Source: Tubulanus polymorphus (lineage: Eukaryota > Nemertea > Palaeonemertea > Tubulaniformes > Tubulanidae). Taken from it: a stretch of 64,000 nt of DNA. The position numbers and the translations under genes were made by a program. This document shows, in pieces, positions 37,226-49,300 of this stretch (positions are counted from its first letter, which is position 1; every line of letters starts with the position of its first letter). The stretch covers positions 27,268,485-27,332,484 of the forward strand of contig NC_134027.1 in NCBI RefSeq assembly GCF_964204645.1, read 5' to 3'. Under the pieces are notes generated by a model. The model saw only the letters and a program-made list of their open reading frames with translations, was not told where the DNA came from and did not search any database.

Positions 37226-38332
37226 ATGAATTTTACATCTCAACTCACATCCACCACCACGACTGAGTCTCTACGATGTGTTTATCCGCCAGAACGATGG
37301 GACCTTATGTTAAGCGTTGACCTTTACGAATACGGATATTCAACAGCTTCAATTCTAGGAATGATGCTAAACTGTGTTTCTATTGTTATATTCAGAAGGA
37401 TCGGTCGCTCCACTTATCGAACTATTATAATTCTTGCCTGGTTTGATTTACTGTTTCTTGTTTCAGTGTTTCTTCTCTATCCGTTTCGTATAATTGTAAT
37501 CGATATCAGCAGAACCACTGACCTTAGACCGCTCGGGCGTTACGATGATTGGTATTTTGGACACGAAATTATAATATGGGCGCTACCATTATTCTATACA
37601 TTCCAAACTGCCAGAAATTGGGCCGTTGTGATTGTAAATTTTGAAAGACTTCTGGTTGTCGCGAGTCCGCTGTATTTCAGACGATTCTGGAACAAAAAAC
37701 AAATTATTTTTCTTTCCTTTTTTAACGTCTTTTGTTCTGCAGTTTCTTACTGGCCATATTATTTTCCACTCCGTTTACCCGGAAGGGCCACACATCCTTG
37801 TGTTCGGGGATTTTTCACAATGGGAGCTTTTGGAGCCACAACAACAAGAACTCCGTTTGATTATAATTACGATTACGCGTACAACTTCACTTTTATAAGC
37901 TACATGTTCATGACTGTAATTGTTCCTTTTAGTGTCTTGATAGCATTAAATCTGACTTTGTTTGGAGTCATGATATTAAGAAAACGAAATCAAAAGAAAC
38001 AATTTCACACGGACACAGCGGCGACCAGTGAGAAAACTCAAAATACATCCGCTGAATTGAAAATATTAAGAATGGTTCTCATGATTGTATTGATGTATTT
38101 TATATTTGAAATACCGGCATCTTTAGATCGTGTGTTACATTTCTTCCATGCGTGGTTTGGAATACGTAGTGGTTTATCTTACGATGAACATTTAGTCTTG
38201 CGCAAAATAGGAATTCTGCTCAGTGTTTTTGACTCATCCGCAAATTTCTTTGTTTATTGCGCAACGAATGAAACATTTAGAAAAAAAGCTAAACACGTTT
38301 TACTGATCAATTATTTGTGTGATTCACAGTAA
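37226..38332 (+). CDS. GPCR B: paralogue of GPCR A, intronless
   Basis: Intronless 368-aa rhodopsin-type receptor. It aligns with GPCR A along its whole length, with the same NFERLL helix-3 end, FEIPASLDR helix 6, SSANFFVYC helix 7 and absent helix-3 Cys. Differences concentrate in the N-terminus and extracellular loops (DISRTTDLRPLGRYDDWYFG; FDYNYDYAYNF; HFFHAWFGIRSGL). Helix 5-6 and the third intracellular loop are almost unchanged: a 159-base stretch (37979-38137) is identical at the DNA level to 19956-20114. An AATAAA lies at 38358-38363. The arrangement indicates a recent segmental duplication with the promoter leader and 3' UTR included. Ligand unknown, probably a peptide. Confidence 0.88.
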   Translation: MNFTSQLTSTTTTESLRCVYPPERWDLMLSVDLYEYGYSTASILGMMLNCVSIVIFRRIGRSTYRTIIILAWFDLLFLVSVFLLYPFRIIVIDISRTTDLRPLGRYDDWYFGHEIIIWALPLFYTFQTARNWAVVIVNFERLLVVASPLYFRRFWNKKQIIFLSFFNVFCSAVSYWPYYFPLRLPGRATHPCVRGFFTMGAFGATTTRTPFDYNYDYAYNFTFISYMFMTVIVPFSVLIALNLTLFGVMILRKRNQKKQFHTDTAATSEKTQNTSAELKILRMVLMIVLMYFIFEIPASLDRVLHFFHAWFGIRSGLSYDEHLVLRKIGILLSVFDSSANFFVYCATNETFRKKAKHVLLINYLCDSQ

Positions 38333-38571
38333 AACTATAATTTGTCGGGAAAATGGAAATAAATCAACGCGTTCTTGGAATCTCGCTGTGACGACCTTAG
38401 AACTCATCAATATCCATTCTTACAATAGAATTACGATGGAATTCCGCAGCCAAATCCTCATGTTGACAGTTGAATCTCACTGGAAATAGAAACTATTAAA
38501 TAGTTACAGCTAATGACATTAATTACCGATTTTTTTCCTGAAAACGACGTATATTTTTAAAAACTATACAG

Positions 38572-38720
38572 TTCTGTATCCTGTTCCACGTGACCCAGTA
38601 CCACAGTTCTGTATCCTGTTCCACATGACCCACTACCACAGTTCTGTATCCTGTTCCACATGACCCAGTACCACAGTTCTGTATCCTGTTCCACATGACC
38701 CAGTACCACGGTTCTGGATC
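38572..38720. repeat. 35-bp minisatellite, second array downstream of GPCR B
   Basis: About four units of the same 35-base repeat as at 35.0-35.6 kb, including one CACTACC unit, followed directly by the right copy of the flanking direct repeat. Confidence 0.9.
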
Positions 38721-39117
38721 CAGTTTTAGCTTAGAATTTCAGTTACAACATTTGAAATGAGTGTTTTTTTAACTCTTTTAGTCATGAATCCTGATTACAA
38801 TGGTTTAAATGTTTTTCTTTGACAATGGTTTCAATATCACCAGCACCAACAGAAAATCCAGCATCGCGAATAACGAACAACAAATGTAAATCACAAATCG
38901 TTTTTTATTTTAATATCGTAAAAATTTACATGCTTTCAGAAAATTGTAAAGAATTCTGAAATGGTTGTTATTTTATTGATTATTTATTGTTTGTCAAGTG
39001 AAATAACACAAATAAAACTGATAATTTAATGAGAACGATAGACTTTATCGGAGTTCTTTATATTATTCGTGAATATGAACTAAAATGTCGATTTGGAAGA
39101 GACTATAGCTGGCTGGT
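38690..39117. repeat. Right copy of the direct repeat flanking GPCR B
   Basis: Near-identical to 35530-35935. It has about 35 extra bases (AACTCTTTTAGTCATGAATC region) near 38770. Homology stops after GACTATAGCTGGCTGG. Confidence 0.9.
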
Positions 39118-40026
39118 GTTTACCTACAGCTGGAGGCAAGATTTACTGGGGTTGTGTCATGGTTAATTACAACAGGAGTTCACACAGACTAAACCACTCT
39201 TATTCATACTAAAAACATGTTGAAAATATAATATACAAGTATTTCATATATACACAAATACATAGTCCATTTGATTGTCAAACAAATAAAGGGTTAGAGA
39301 TGAGGGAGAGGGGAACGCTACATAATAAATCTCTTAAACTACCTGACTATTGATCTCAATTCTCGTTTAGACCAATAGAGGGCGTAGTAAACTATAATAC
39401 ACGAGGAGAGGGGTGTAGGGAGAGTGATGAGTATTAAACTACTGCATTTTACAATGACAAAAACTATCCAACCACATGACATTAGTATAATTCATGTTTG
39501 AACCAAAAGATGGCGTAGTAAACTGAGTTGAAGAGATCTTTGATGTACGGTATTGCGATTGATTCGTGCTGCCATGGTTCTACCCTGTGATGGTTCAAAC
39601 TTCGGATGGTTCTGCTATTTTACCCTGCGGAGGGTTCTTCACGATACAGTCTTTACAACATTTAACTAAGCTCAAACAGTAAGAATGATTGATAAACCCC
39701 GACCTCCCTTTAAGCTCATCGTATTTAGGCCTAAATCAAATAATTCATCATTTATTCCCAAACTGTGAGAGCAGTTCGTGTAAAATATACACATCACTCA
39801 AGAAGAACCAAATCTATTGTGAACCATGTTTTTAAAAAGTACCGCAGCAAAAGTGACATAAATTATCAACATCGTCGAATTAATCACATTATACAAAGTC
39901 AAGGTCATGGTCACATATATAATACAAAATATACAGTTACCGGTAATAATTAACGAGGGATTTTTAATTACTGTTTATTGAAATTTACAATCAAATAAAT
40001 ACACAATGCAAGCAGCGTAGATACAT

Positions 40027-40154
<128 letters not shown>

Positions 40155-40639
40155 CTCTATATATACAGTTATAGTAATATCATTATTTGATCTATACACA
40201 ATAGACTAGACTATAGCAAAATATAACTGATAGTAGAATATATCATTTTAAAGCGGAGTGGACCATCCATTCATAATAAGGTGCGATAGCGAAAAATGGT
40301 AATTCTTTATGAACTCGGATAAGTCGTCATCTGATAAGTCCTTGTCTGATAAGTCGTATTACTGAAATATTTGCAATTCAAATAACTAAGTGTAGTAAGT
40401 CATCATTTGGATAAATCATTAACACAATGATCGCCACAACTACAACGACTTTGGCCCGAGTTTCAATGAATAAATTAAATGTTTTAAGGCGCCCCCTGTA
40501 TAGAGTTAATGAATTTGGGCGCCCCCTGTATTGAGTTAATGAATCAACTTGGGCACACCCGTCCACTGTTTTGCACAAAAATGATATTTTCATATTCAAA
40601 TTATACTAGATTAACAAATATAACAGTAAATTCCTACAT

Positions 40640-41055
40640 GAACTGCAGTGCATCATAGCGCATGGCAGTGCATCATAGTGCATGGCAGTGCAGCACAGCG
40701 CATGGCAGTGCAGCACAGCGCATGGCAGTGCAATGCAGTGCAGCATAGCGCATGGCAGTGCAATGCAATGCATCATAGTGCATGGCAGTGCAATGCAGTG
40801 CATCATAGCGCATGGCAATGCAGTGCAATGCATCATAGTGCGTGGCAGTGCAGCATAGCGCATGGCAGTGCAATGCAATGCATCATAGTGCATGGCAGTG
40901 CAATGCAGTACATCATAGCGCATGGCAATGCAGTGCAATGCATCATAGTGCGTGGCAGTGCAGCATAGCGCATGGCAGTGCAATGCAATGCATCATAGTG
41001 CATGGCAATGCAATGCAGTGCAGCATAGCGCATGGCAGTGCAATGCAGTGCAGCT
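40640..41055. repeat. GCATGGCAGTGCA minisatellite
   Basis: Array of short words CATAGCGCATGGCAGTGCA, ATGCAGTGCA and ATGCAATGCA in variable order, about 20-34 bases per period. It produces long open frames on both strands that I treat as artefacts. Confidence 0.9.
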
Positions 41056-41545
41056 TTAGTATGAGAATAAAAACTACAAATGTACACATTACAAACTGAA
41101 GAATTAAATACCCTGAATTATTCCAAATTACCGGTTAATTTTCAGACTTATCTAAACACTTTTTTGAGTTTCAAGTAGTTGAGTAGTAACAGTGGAAACA
41201 GGATGAGGTAAATGAATCAGACCGATAAGTAGACTATACCGAGAGATGTCTCAGTGATTTAACCCTCTCTAGTGAAGCAGTTTTTACTGTAATAGGTTTT
41301 TAAATGCTTTCAATTGTGACTATTAGACTAGAAACTGGATCCGTGCTTAAATCCAAAAATTGATTTAAATGTAAATATCATCAGAATCATAACCGGTATA
41401 ATGAAGGCCTACTAGACCGAAACGTAACTGCACCAAATTTCTACTCATCTGATGCAGTAGATCAACATTACAAACATTGGGACCCATTTCCACAATTCTG
41501 AGTAAGATTTGATACTAAAGTTCATTTCCAATTTTAGACTCTTAA

Positions 41546-41746
41546 CCCATTCAGGCGTCAATACCACAGTGCGATGTATAAGTCGATGATGGACTTTGCT
41601 TGATGCAAAATTAGTTTTTATTTTTATTGAAAGATGGCAGCACCTGTCAAGTGTTGCGATATAAGCGGTGTAGACGCACTGTAATGGAACGCCTCTTATA
41701 AAAGACACTAGGATGGAATTTTTCAAAATTTTCGAATTATCTCCAG
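41546..41746. mobile_element. TTAA-flanked MITE, inverted copy
   Basis: Starts TTAACCCATTCAGGCGTC. It contains TTGAAAGATGGCAGCACCTG and GCGGTGTAGACGCACTG and ends near GCACTTTAAG. In reverse complement it matches the element at 49608-49889. Confidence 0.6.
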
Positions 41747-42364
41747 CACTTTAAGAATTAGTGAGCGCCGAGTCAAATCTTAGCAGAGAACTGTGGAACT
41801 GGATGTTGTAATAATGCATTAGCTGCGATATCTACGATTTTTTATCCCTGGTCAGAGAATGTAATAATGTATCTTATAACGATTAAAGCGATAAAAAGCA
41901 AAAAAAAATTTGGCAGGAGATTAAAATAAAAACATAAGAATAAATGTAATGAAATACCCTGTTTGTCATCTATATTTGTATGGTACAATGTGAGATCAGT
42001 AACTATTGACTAATTTTGGCAGTTATTTAGAACTAGACTTGAAACTGTATAGATAAAAACTGCTTGAATAATAAGTTTTATTTTTACTCACGTATTGAGA
42101 AAGATTGCTCGTTCTAGGACTGGATCAATAATTCACTGTTTCTACCCTGTTTTTCAATGACGTTTTATTAAAAATAGACTATATTTGATCACGATAAAAA
42201 CGTAAAGCGCGGCAATGAACAGACACAAAACTGTAGTTTCAATCAAATCTTACAATGAAAGAAATCTAATATCGTTGTAATTATTTGCCCTTAATTAATT
42301 CCTAAATAAACGGGTCCAGGAAGAGCAACACAGAAAGCAGCACAGCACACACAATGTTGACACT

Positions 42365-42812
42365 ACACTTCAGGTGACAACACACTGTAGGTTGATGGTG
42401 TACTGCAGGTCAGCCAGTGTACTACAGGTCGATCAGTGTACTACAGGTCGACAACACACTGTAGGTTGATGGTGTACTGCAGGTCAGCCAGTGTACTACA
42501 GGTCGACCAGTGTACTACAGGTCGACCAGTGTACTACAGGTCAACCAGTGTACTACAGGTCAACCAGTGTACTACAGGTCGACAGTGTACTAAAGGTCAA
42601 CCAGTGTACTACAGGTCAACCAGTGTACTACAGGTCAACCAGTGTACTACAGGTCGACAGTGTACTACAGGCCGCCAGTGTACAGCAGGTCAACCAGTGG
42701 ACTGCAGGTCAACCAGTGTACTACAGGTCGACAGTGTACTACAGGCCGCCAGTGTACAGCAGGTCAACCAGTGGACTGCAGGTCAACCAGTGTACTATAG
42801 GTCGACAGTGCA
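42365..42812. repeat. 19-bp minisatellite (CCAGTGTACTACAGGTCAA)
   Basis: More than 20 units with CGACAGTGTAC and GCCGCCAGTGTACAGCAGG variants. A two-part block around 42650-42800 is repeated. Confidence 0.92.
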
Positions 42813-43144
42813 CACAAACATCACAATATTACACAGTAACTTTGTTATATTATAAATACATTTAGGATAAAGAGTTAAATTTCTGTACAAAATCACTTCA
42901 TTTGTTAATAATAAATTACACAAATTATACAGTTTCAAAATAAAATCTCTGAGTTTGAATGGTTTAATGCAGGCTGTATAGAATATAACATATAACAATA
43001 TGTCACATCATTGTTTGTGAAGACAGATTATTGAGCTACGATGAGAATTCTTACTCTGATTAATCTGACATGAAATATAATAAAACAACCTGCAGAAAAC
43101 TGACTTTTAATAATAGAAAATGCAAACATCGATAAACATCAAGT

Positions 43145-43150
43145 TTTATT
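43145..43150 (-). terminator. Candidate polyadenylation signal of the CUB/LDLa gene
   Basis: TTTATT on the plus strand reads AATAAA on the minus strand, about 250 nt after the stop at 43396. It is suggested by position only. Confidence 0.35.
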
Positions 43151-43179
43151 GATCTTTTTTATCTCAATTCTGAAGATTG

Positions 43180-43316
43180 AGACAGTTGAGGAGAGAGAGA
43201 GACAAGAGAGAGGAGAGAGGAAAGACAGTGAGAGGAGAGACAGAGGGAAGAGGAGGAACCGAGAAAGGGAGATTAAGAGGAGAGAAAGACAGAGAGGGAG
43301 AAGAGGAAAGACAGTG

Positions 43317-43390
<74 letters not shown>
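43180..43390. repeat. (GA)n purine tract directly after the stop of the CUB/LDLa gene
   Basis: Purine-rich stretch ending in about 34 uninterrupted AG dinucleotides (43320-43388), starting within 10 bases of the minus-strand stop codon, so it sits in the 3' UTR. Confidence 0.92.
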
Positions 43391-43395
43391 TGATT

Positions 43396-46300
43396 TTATA
43401 CATGAACTGGAAATGTAACTTTCTCCTGGTTTGAATTGTAAGTCACACTGTTATTTGATCGGTTTGATTTCGCTGACCTGCTGCTTGTAGGTGTGTACGA
43501 TCGATGATAACTAGGTGGCGCCTGTGATGATGAATACTGACTACATGACGCCGCATATGTTTCTCGTTGTTGCAGATAGGGGGAGTAAGTAGTACTGGGT
43601 GTATTCGGATAGACAGGCTGCATCGGATGGTATCCTTGATGAGTGTACATCGGTCCAAATACATGTTCTACAAATAATAAAATAAATCTTATCTATTGAA
43701 CTGTTTCCCCCATTAACCCATTCAATACATGTACCCCCACGGTGCGGTGTATAATCCACTCATTCCGTGCTGTGCCTACCTCGCAGTGCCGAGTATCCAT
43801 GTATTTAGGAATTACTGGCAGTTAAAATCTCTATTGAAAGATGGCAGCACATTTAGCTATAGCTGTATGCCAATAATACACCGCACTGTGGGGTAGACAC
43901 GCTATAGCAGTATGCCTGTTATACACCGCACTGCGGGGTAGACACGCTAAAGCAGTATGCCTGTTATACACCGCACTGCGGGGTAGACACGCTATAGCCG
44001 TTTGCCTGTTATACACCGCACTGCGGGGTGGATAAGTAACTGCATTAATAAACCATACATAAACATCAGAACATGCTCCATGACTTACTGAACAAACACC
44101 TAGAAAACAATGAGGGTTGATTTATAAAGTGCATCGCATCCATGAGGAGCGGTGGGTCAAAAATTGGCCACTTCTCCTTACAAACATTACGCTTGAAGAC
44201 AGGTTTGAAATCAAATCAGTTTTTAGCGTAGGTGCTTCATGACTGACCCTAGCATTGCAATAAAGTCAACCACTCTTGATTATCCACCAGAATTGAGACC
44301 AATGAGGAGAGAATAGTGGATAACTGAACATAGTTTTTATCGCATCGGGAATTTCTAATTTTGTCAAGAGAGAGGAGTTGGGACGCCAGATAATCGAGAG
44401 TTGAGACTATTTTACAATCTTCATCTCTCATTGAGCTGAAATATGAAATTACTGTAAATAATTCGGGATAATATAGAATAAAATACATTTTAAACAATTA
44501 CAATTTATTCAACACATAGAAGAAATAATGAACTCGATGATATTCAAATGTAAAACAATCTTACAATGTTTATTTTTACGATAACGAACAGTTTTCAATT
44601 AGTAACAAAAACCGGGAAAAAAAAGGGTGAAGAGAATAAAACTGAAGTGCGTTGAATTAGACTAAAAAACGGATGGGAAGAATATTTCAGTCCGACACAG
44701 GATTTCAAAAACGGGATAAAAAAATATCTGAAAGAAGACATCTCAATAGACGGAGGTGTCGGCCGCGGAATGAAGCACATCTCAAGGGTTCAATACAAAA
44801 CACATTCAATAGAAATTCTCACATCATCTCAGAAATCAAGGTGGATCCAAGGGTGGATACAGAGGTGGATGCGTGGAGTGGATCAAAACAATCGCTGATG
44901 AAGTACTAGGGGGGTCGATATCCCTTCCCTACAGACAATATGATATTCATAGCAGATAATGGAATCTGGTTGCCTGGATCAGCGCATATAAAACATTGAT
45001 TTCAAATTGAGAAGTCAGTTGCTCAAACGGTGAACCATGTGATTAATAACCACGGTGATAATGAAATTCACTGGTTCACTCTATTGAGCAACTGCAGATC
45101 GTTTGAATTTCTCTGAATTGTGCGGAGTTTCGTGAAATAGTTCGGATGAAGAACTATTTAAAACATACCTCGAAAGTGTTGAGAGTAATAGGAATTGGTA
45201 ACAACTGCAAACATATAGAGAACAGTGTCTATTATTCCCTATAGGTGGCGTCTCTATAGAGGGAATCCCGGACAGAGAGAGAGGTTTTGGAGGAATATCT
45301 TTATATCGCCAAGAACATTTTGAAAATATTGGAGACCTTTTATGAAGCGGTCTCTTCTCTGAACTAAATTCATTTATCATTTCTACTGAATACAGTGTTT
45401 TAGAAAGCGAGGTCCGAGACACCCTCATCCCCCTCATCCCCCCAAAACTCCTTTTCATAGGAAGGCCTATTGCGTGCTCAGATTTTAGTTGTATCCAATG
45501 ACTTCCTGCACTTATCATTAAACTAATGACTTACCTTGTTGCTTAGGATAAGCGTTACCGTTAGTAACGGGTAATGTAGGTGGCGTATTAGTCGGTGCGT
45601 TGACGTCCGGAGGTCGTCGGGTGCATCTACAACAGCAGCAGATAATAGTAGCAACAAACACAACGAATACAACAATACTACCGACTGAGATAGCGATTGT
45701 TGCCGTGAATCCTAGCGACATAAACTTCGACAGGATGTTCGTATCTGAAAAATATGCAAAAAATACAATCGTTTTTTTATTTGAAGAACTTTGAAGTAAG
45801 TTTTAAATTCTTAAACGACGGCTGGGATTTATCAGCTTCACTAAAGTTTTTAAAAAATGTTCCTAATTTCCAAGGGATGTTGTTACATGCACTAAATAGA
45901 ATTCCCAGTTTACATGAGAAAGATGGCATCAGATACCGGCGACATCTAGTGATCATAATTCAAACTATAAATATTCAATTGATCTCGAATAACATTTTAA
46001 TCATTTTATTATAATAAAACACTCGCATATAGAGGGAGACACTAGTTCGTCACGGGTGCAGTTTATATTCGATGAATTATAGTGCGTTTCGATGGAATGT
46101 ATTTTTCCATCGATAATAAACCTTGATAAACTAGAAACATACAACAAAGGCCTGAAGGCAAAGAAACCCGCAGGCGATTCAGACAAAGACTGCAACAACC
46201 CCTGAGAGCGAGGTTAAAAAGAAACAATTTAAGCACACGTGTTTTATAACGCGAATAGCATCTTCAAATTGTGAGGTGTTTAAGAAACTTGAGAACACAT

Positions 46301-49300
46301 TTCTATCGGAGGTGGTGAATCCATCATTGAATTGGACGACGAGTAACAATACAAGACTAAGAGAAAAACTGAACAAAGAGATCTTCAGTTTATCCCTGTC
46401 TCGCTCGGTCTATCCACTCCACTTCTATTCCTGATCAACCACGATCTATTCCTGTTCTACGGGTACTATGATCTACAATGATCTATCCCTGTTCTACGGG
46501 TGCCATGATCTATAATGATCTATCCCTGTTCTACGGGTGCCATGATCTATAATGATCTATCCCTGTTCTACGGGTACCATGATCTATAATGATCTATCCC
46601 TGTTCTACGGGTACTATGATCTATAATGATCTATCCCTGTTCTACGGGTACTATGATCTATAATGATCTATCCCTGTTCTATCCATGATCTACAATGATC
46701 TATCCCTGTTCTACGGGTACCGTGATCTATAATGATCTATCCCTGTTCTATCCATGATCTACAATGAACTATCCCTGTTCCACGGGTACCATGATCTATA
46801 ATGATCTATCCATGTTCTATGGGTACCATGATCTACAATGATCTATCCTAGTCTGCAGGTGCCATGATCTACAACGATCTACCCCTGATCTATGTGTACC
46901 ATGATCTACAATGATCTATCACTATGCTATGGGTACGATGATCTACCACGATCTATCCCTGTTTTATGGGTATCGTAATCTACCATGATCTACAATGTTC
47001 TATCCATGTTTTTACGAGTGCTAATGATCTACCACAGTCTACCAAGAACTAGGTCAATGTTAGAAATGTGAGTACTGATCAATGAATTCAGTCAATATGA
47101 ATACGAGATCGTGCGATTTAAGTTAAATAATCGTTCGTATTTTAAGTTGTTTATTTCAATGTATGAAAACTACATCAAGCAAAAATAAATCAAAAACCGC
47201 TTGAAGGAAATTGTGTGTATTTTACTGAATTTTATCAAGTTGATGATGCAATAAAAAGAGTATGTGTTTGTGTGAGATCAATATTTGAGCTTCAGGCATC
47301 CATCAGTATGTAACACATACAATACACATTAACTATATTCACTTTATTGAATAGAACATTTTTAAAATTGATCGAGGCTGGACATAAGATAGGGACAGAT
47401 AGAGGATGGTCAGTCAATTGATCAGTCAGTCAACAGGTCCGTCGATCAGTTAGCTGGTCAGTCAGTTGATCAGTTAGCTGGTCAGTCAGTCGATCAGTCA
47501 GCTGGTTCGTCAGTTGATCAGTTAGCTGGTCAATCAGCTGGTTCGTCAGTCAATCAGTCAGCTGGTCAGTCAGCTGGTTCGTCAGTCGACCAGTTAGCTG
47601 GACAGTCAGTTGGTGTAGACTGGTCTGAAATCTACACGTTGACTATTTGCGATCACTTTAAACTGAACTTAACCTCGTTTCTACTGCACTACAGAAATCA
47701 ATCCTTCAAAACATTCAATTCCTTGCACAAGTTGAAACGTCAGGAATTAGGATCTATAAGAACTGTACACGGCGACGACGAGATGAACTCAGTAAAAACT
47801 GCCGATGTCTGTGTCTGTATCGATAGTTTATTGACTGTATTTTCATGAGTCAACGCACACTAGAGATTGAACAGCTCAACAGTTTTAAACCACCACTGAC
47901 GAGAGATCGACATTCACATTCAACCCAGTACTCATACCATTAATCCTAATCAAATTGCTTATTTCATTTTTACGCTCGGATAACGACGAGGAACCGCTCG
48001 TAATCTCCCTCCCTCCTCCCTCACTCCCTCCCTCAATTATTCCCACAGAAGATTATCTCATAATTAACGAAACATTGAACAGTTGTTATAGGGTCAGATC
48101 TACGCAGCAGCAGCAGCAGCAGCAGCAGTAGTCTGAGTGAGTGTCATATGCTGAGACACTGTATTCAACCTCACTTTACCCACCACTAATCAATGTCACT
48201 AGATTAGAACATTCATTTTTCAATAAATCTGTCAAAATAATTGGTAATAAAATCCTCGTAAATACACAATGTGTTTAATCAAAGAGAATCATCTCATTAC
48301 TCAACACAAACACACCCCGATATATCTGATGGTGCGGGGGGGGGGGGATATATCTGATAGGTGCGGGGGGGATATATCTGATAGGTGCGGGGGGGATATA
48401 TCTGATAGATGTGGGGGATATATCAATATGTGTCACTCTACAAATGCGAAATAGTTGAGTTAATAAAATTCTTAATCTAAAACTCCATTCTAAGGCAAGG
48501 CCAGTGACATTGATCTGAGTTTGAAAGGCCAGAAACTATAATCTGGCAGTGAAACCAAATCATAATTCATGATTTAGTAATTTTGCTCTGAGATTCAGTT
48601 ACAAATTGATACGTATAAAATTACGTTCTCACAAAAGAATTCTACATCATTTCGCTACAAGTATCTGTCGTGTAATTGACTACCGATCTCTACTTCTAGT
48701 CACTACTAGTCACTACTAGTCGCTATTGGGATTTTTGTCCGCTCTCAATTAGCACCAGTAAGATTCCTGCTTTCCATGGCAACAGTTTTAATGTACGAGG
48801 GTTGCAACAGTTACTGAACAGAGAATAATGTGACAACCACGACTGAAACACGCGATCAGCGCATTCAAATAACGGCCATTAATAAAATCATCTATTGCTT
48901 TACATAAAAATTCTTTAAATTTCAGGAATATCTGTTCCTCAAAATTAACTTGAACCTGAGATGACCAAACAGCCAACTGGGATCGTGGGCGAAATTCCAA
49001 TCAGCCAACAGTTAGCACGCTTGCTATCTACGTACGAGACCGTGGCTCAATCCCCGCGCCCCATCAGTCCGGGGCTCGATCCCAGCGCCCCGTCAGTCCG
49101 GGGCTCGATCCCAGCGCCCCGTCAGTCCGGGGCTCGATCCCCGCGCCCCGTCAGTCCGGGGCTCGATCCCCGCGCCCCGTCAGTCCGGGGCTCGATCCCC
49201 GCACCCCGTCAGTCCGGGGCTCGATCCCCGCGCCCCGTCCTCGATCCCCGCGCCCCGTCAGTCCGGGGCTCGATCCCCGCGCCCCGTCAGTGCACGTTTA

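Noticed and set aside
40606-41099. Cys/His-rich frames on both strands
   Set aside because: Produced by the GCATGGCAGTGCA repeat; no start context, splice signals or known domain.
42436-42865. 139- and 124-codon frames rich in QCTTGRP
   Set aside because: Translation of the 19-bp minisatellite.
45081-45518. 145-codon minus-strand frame in the CUB/LDLa intron
   Set aside because: No domain, no supporting splice sites in phase with the neighbouring exons.
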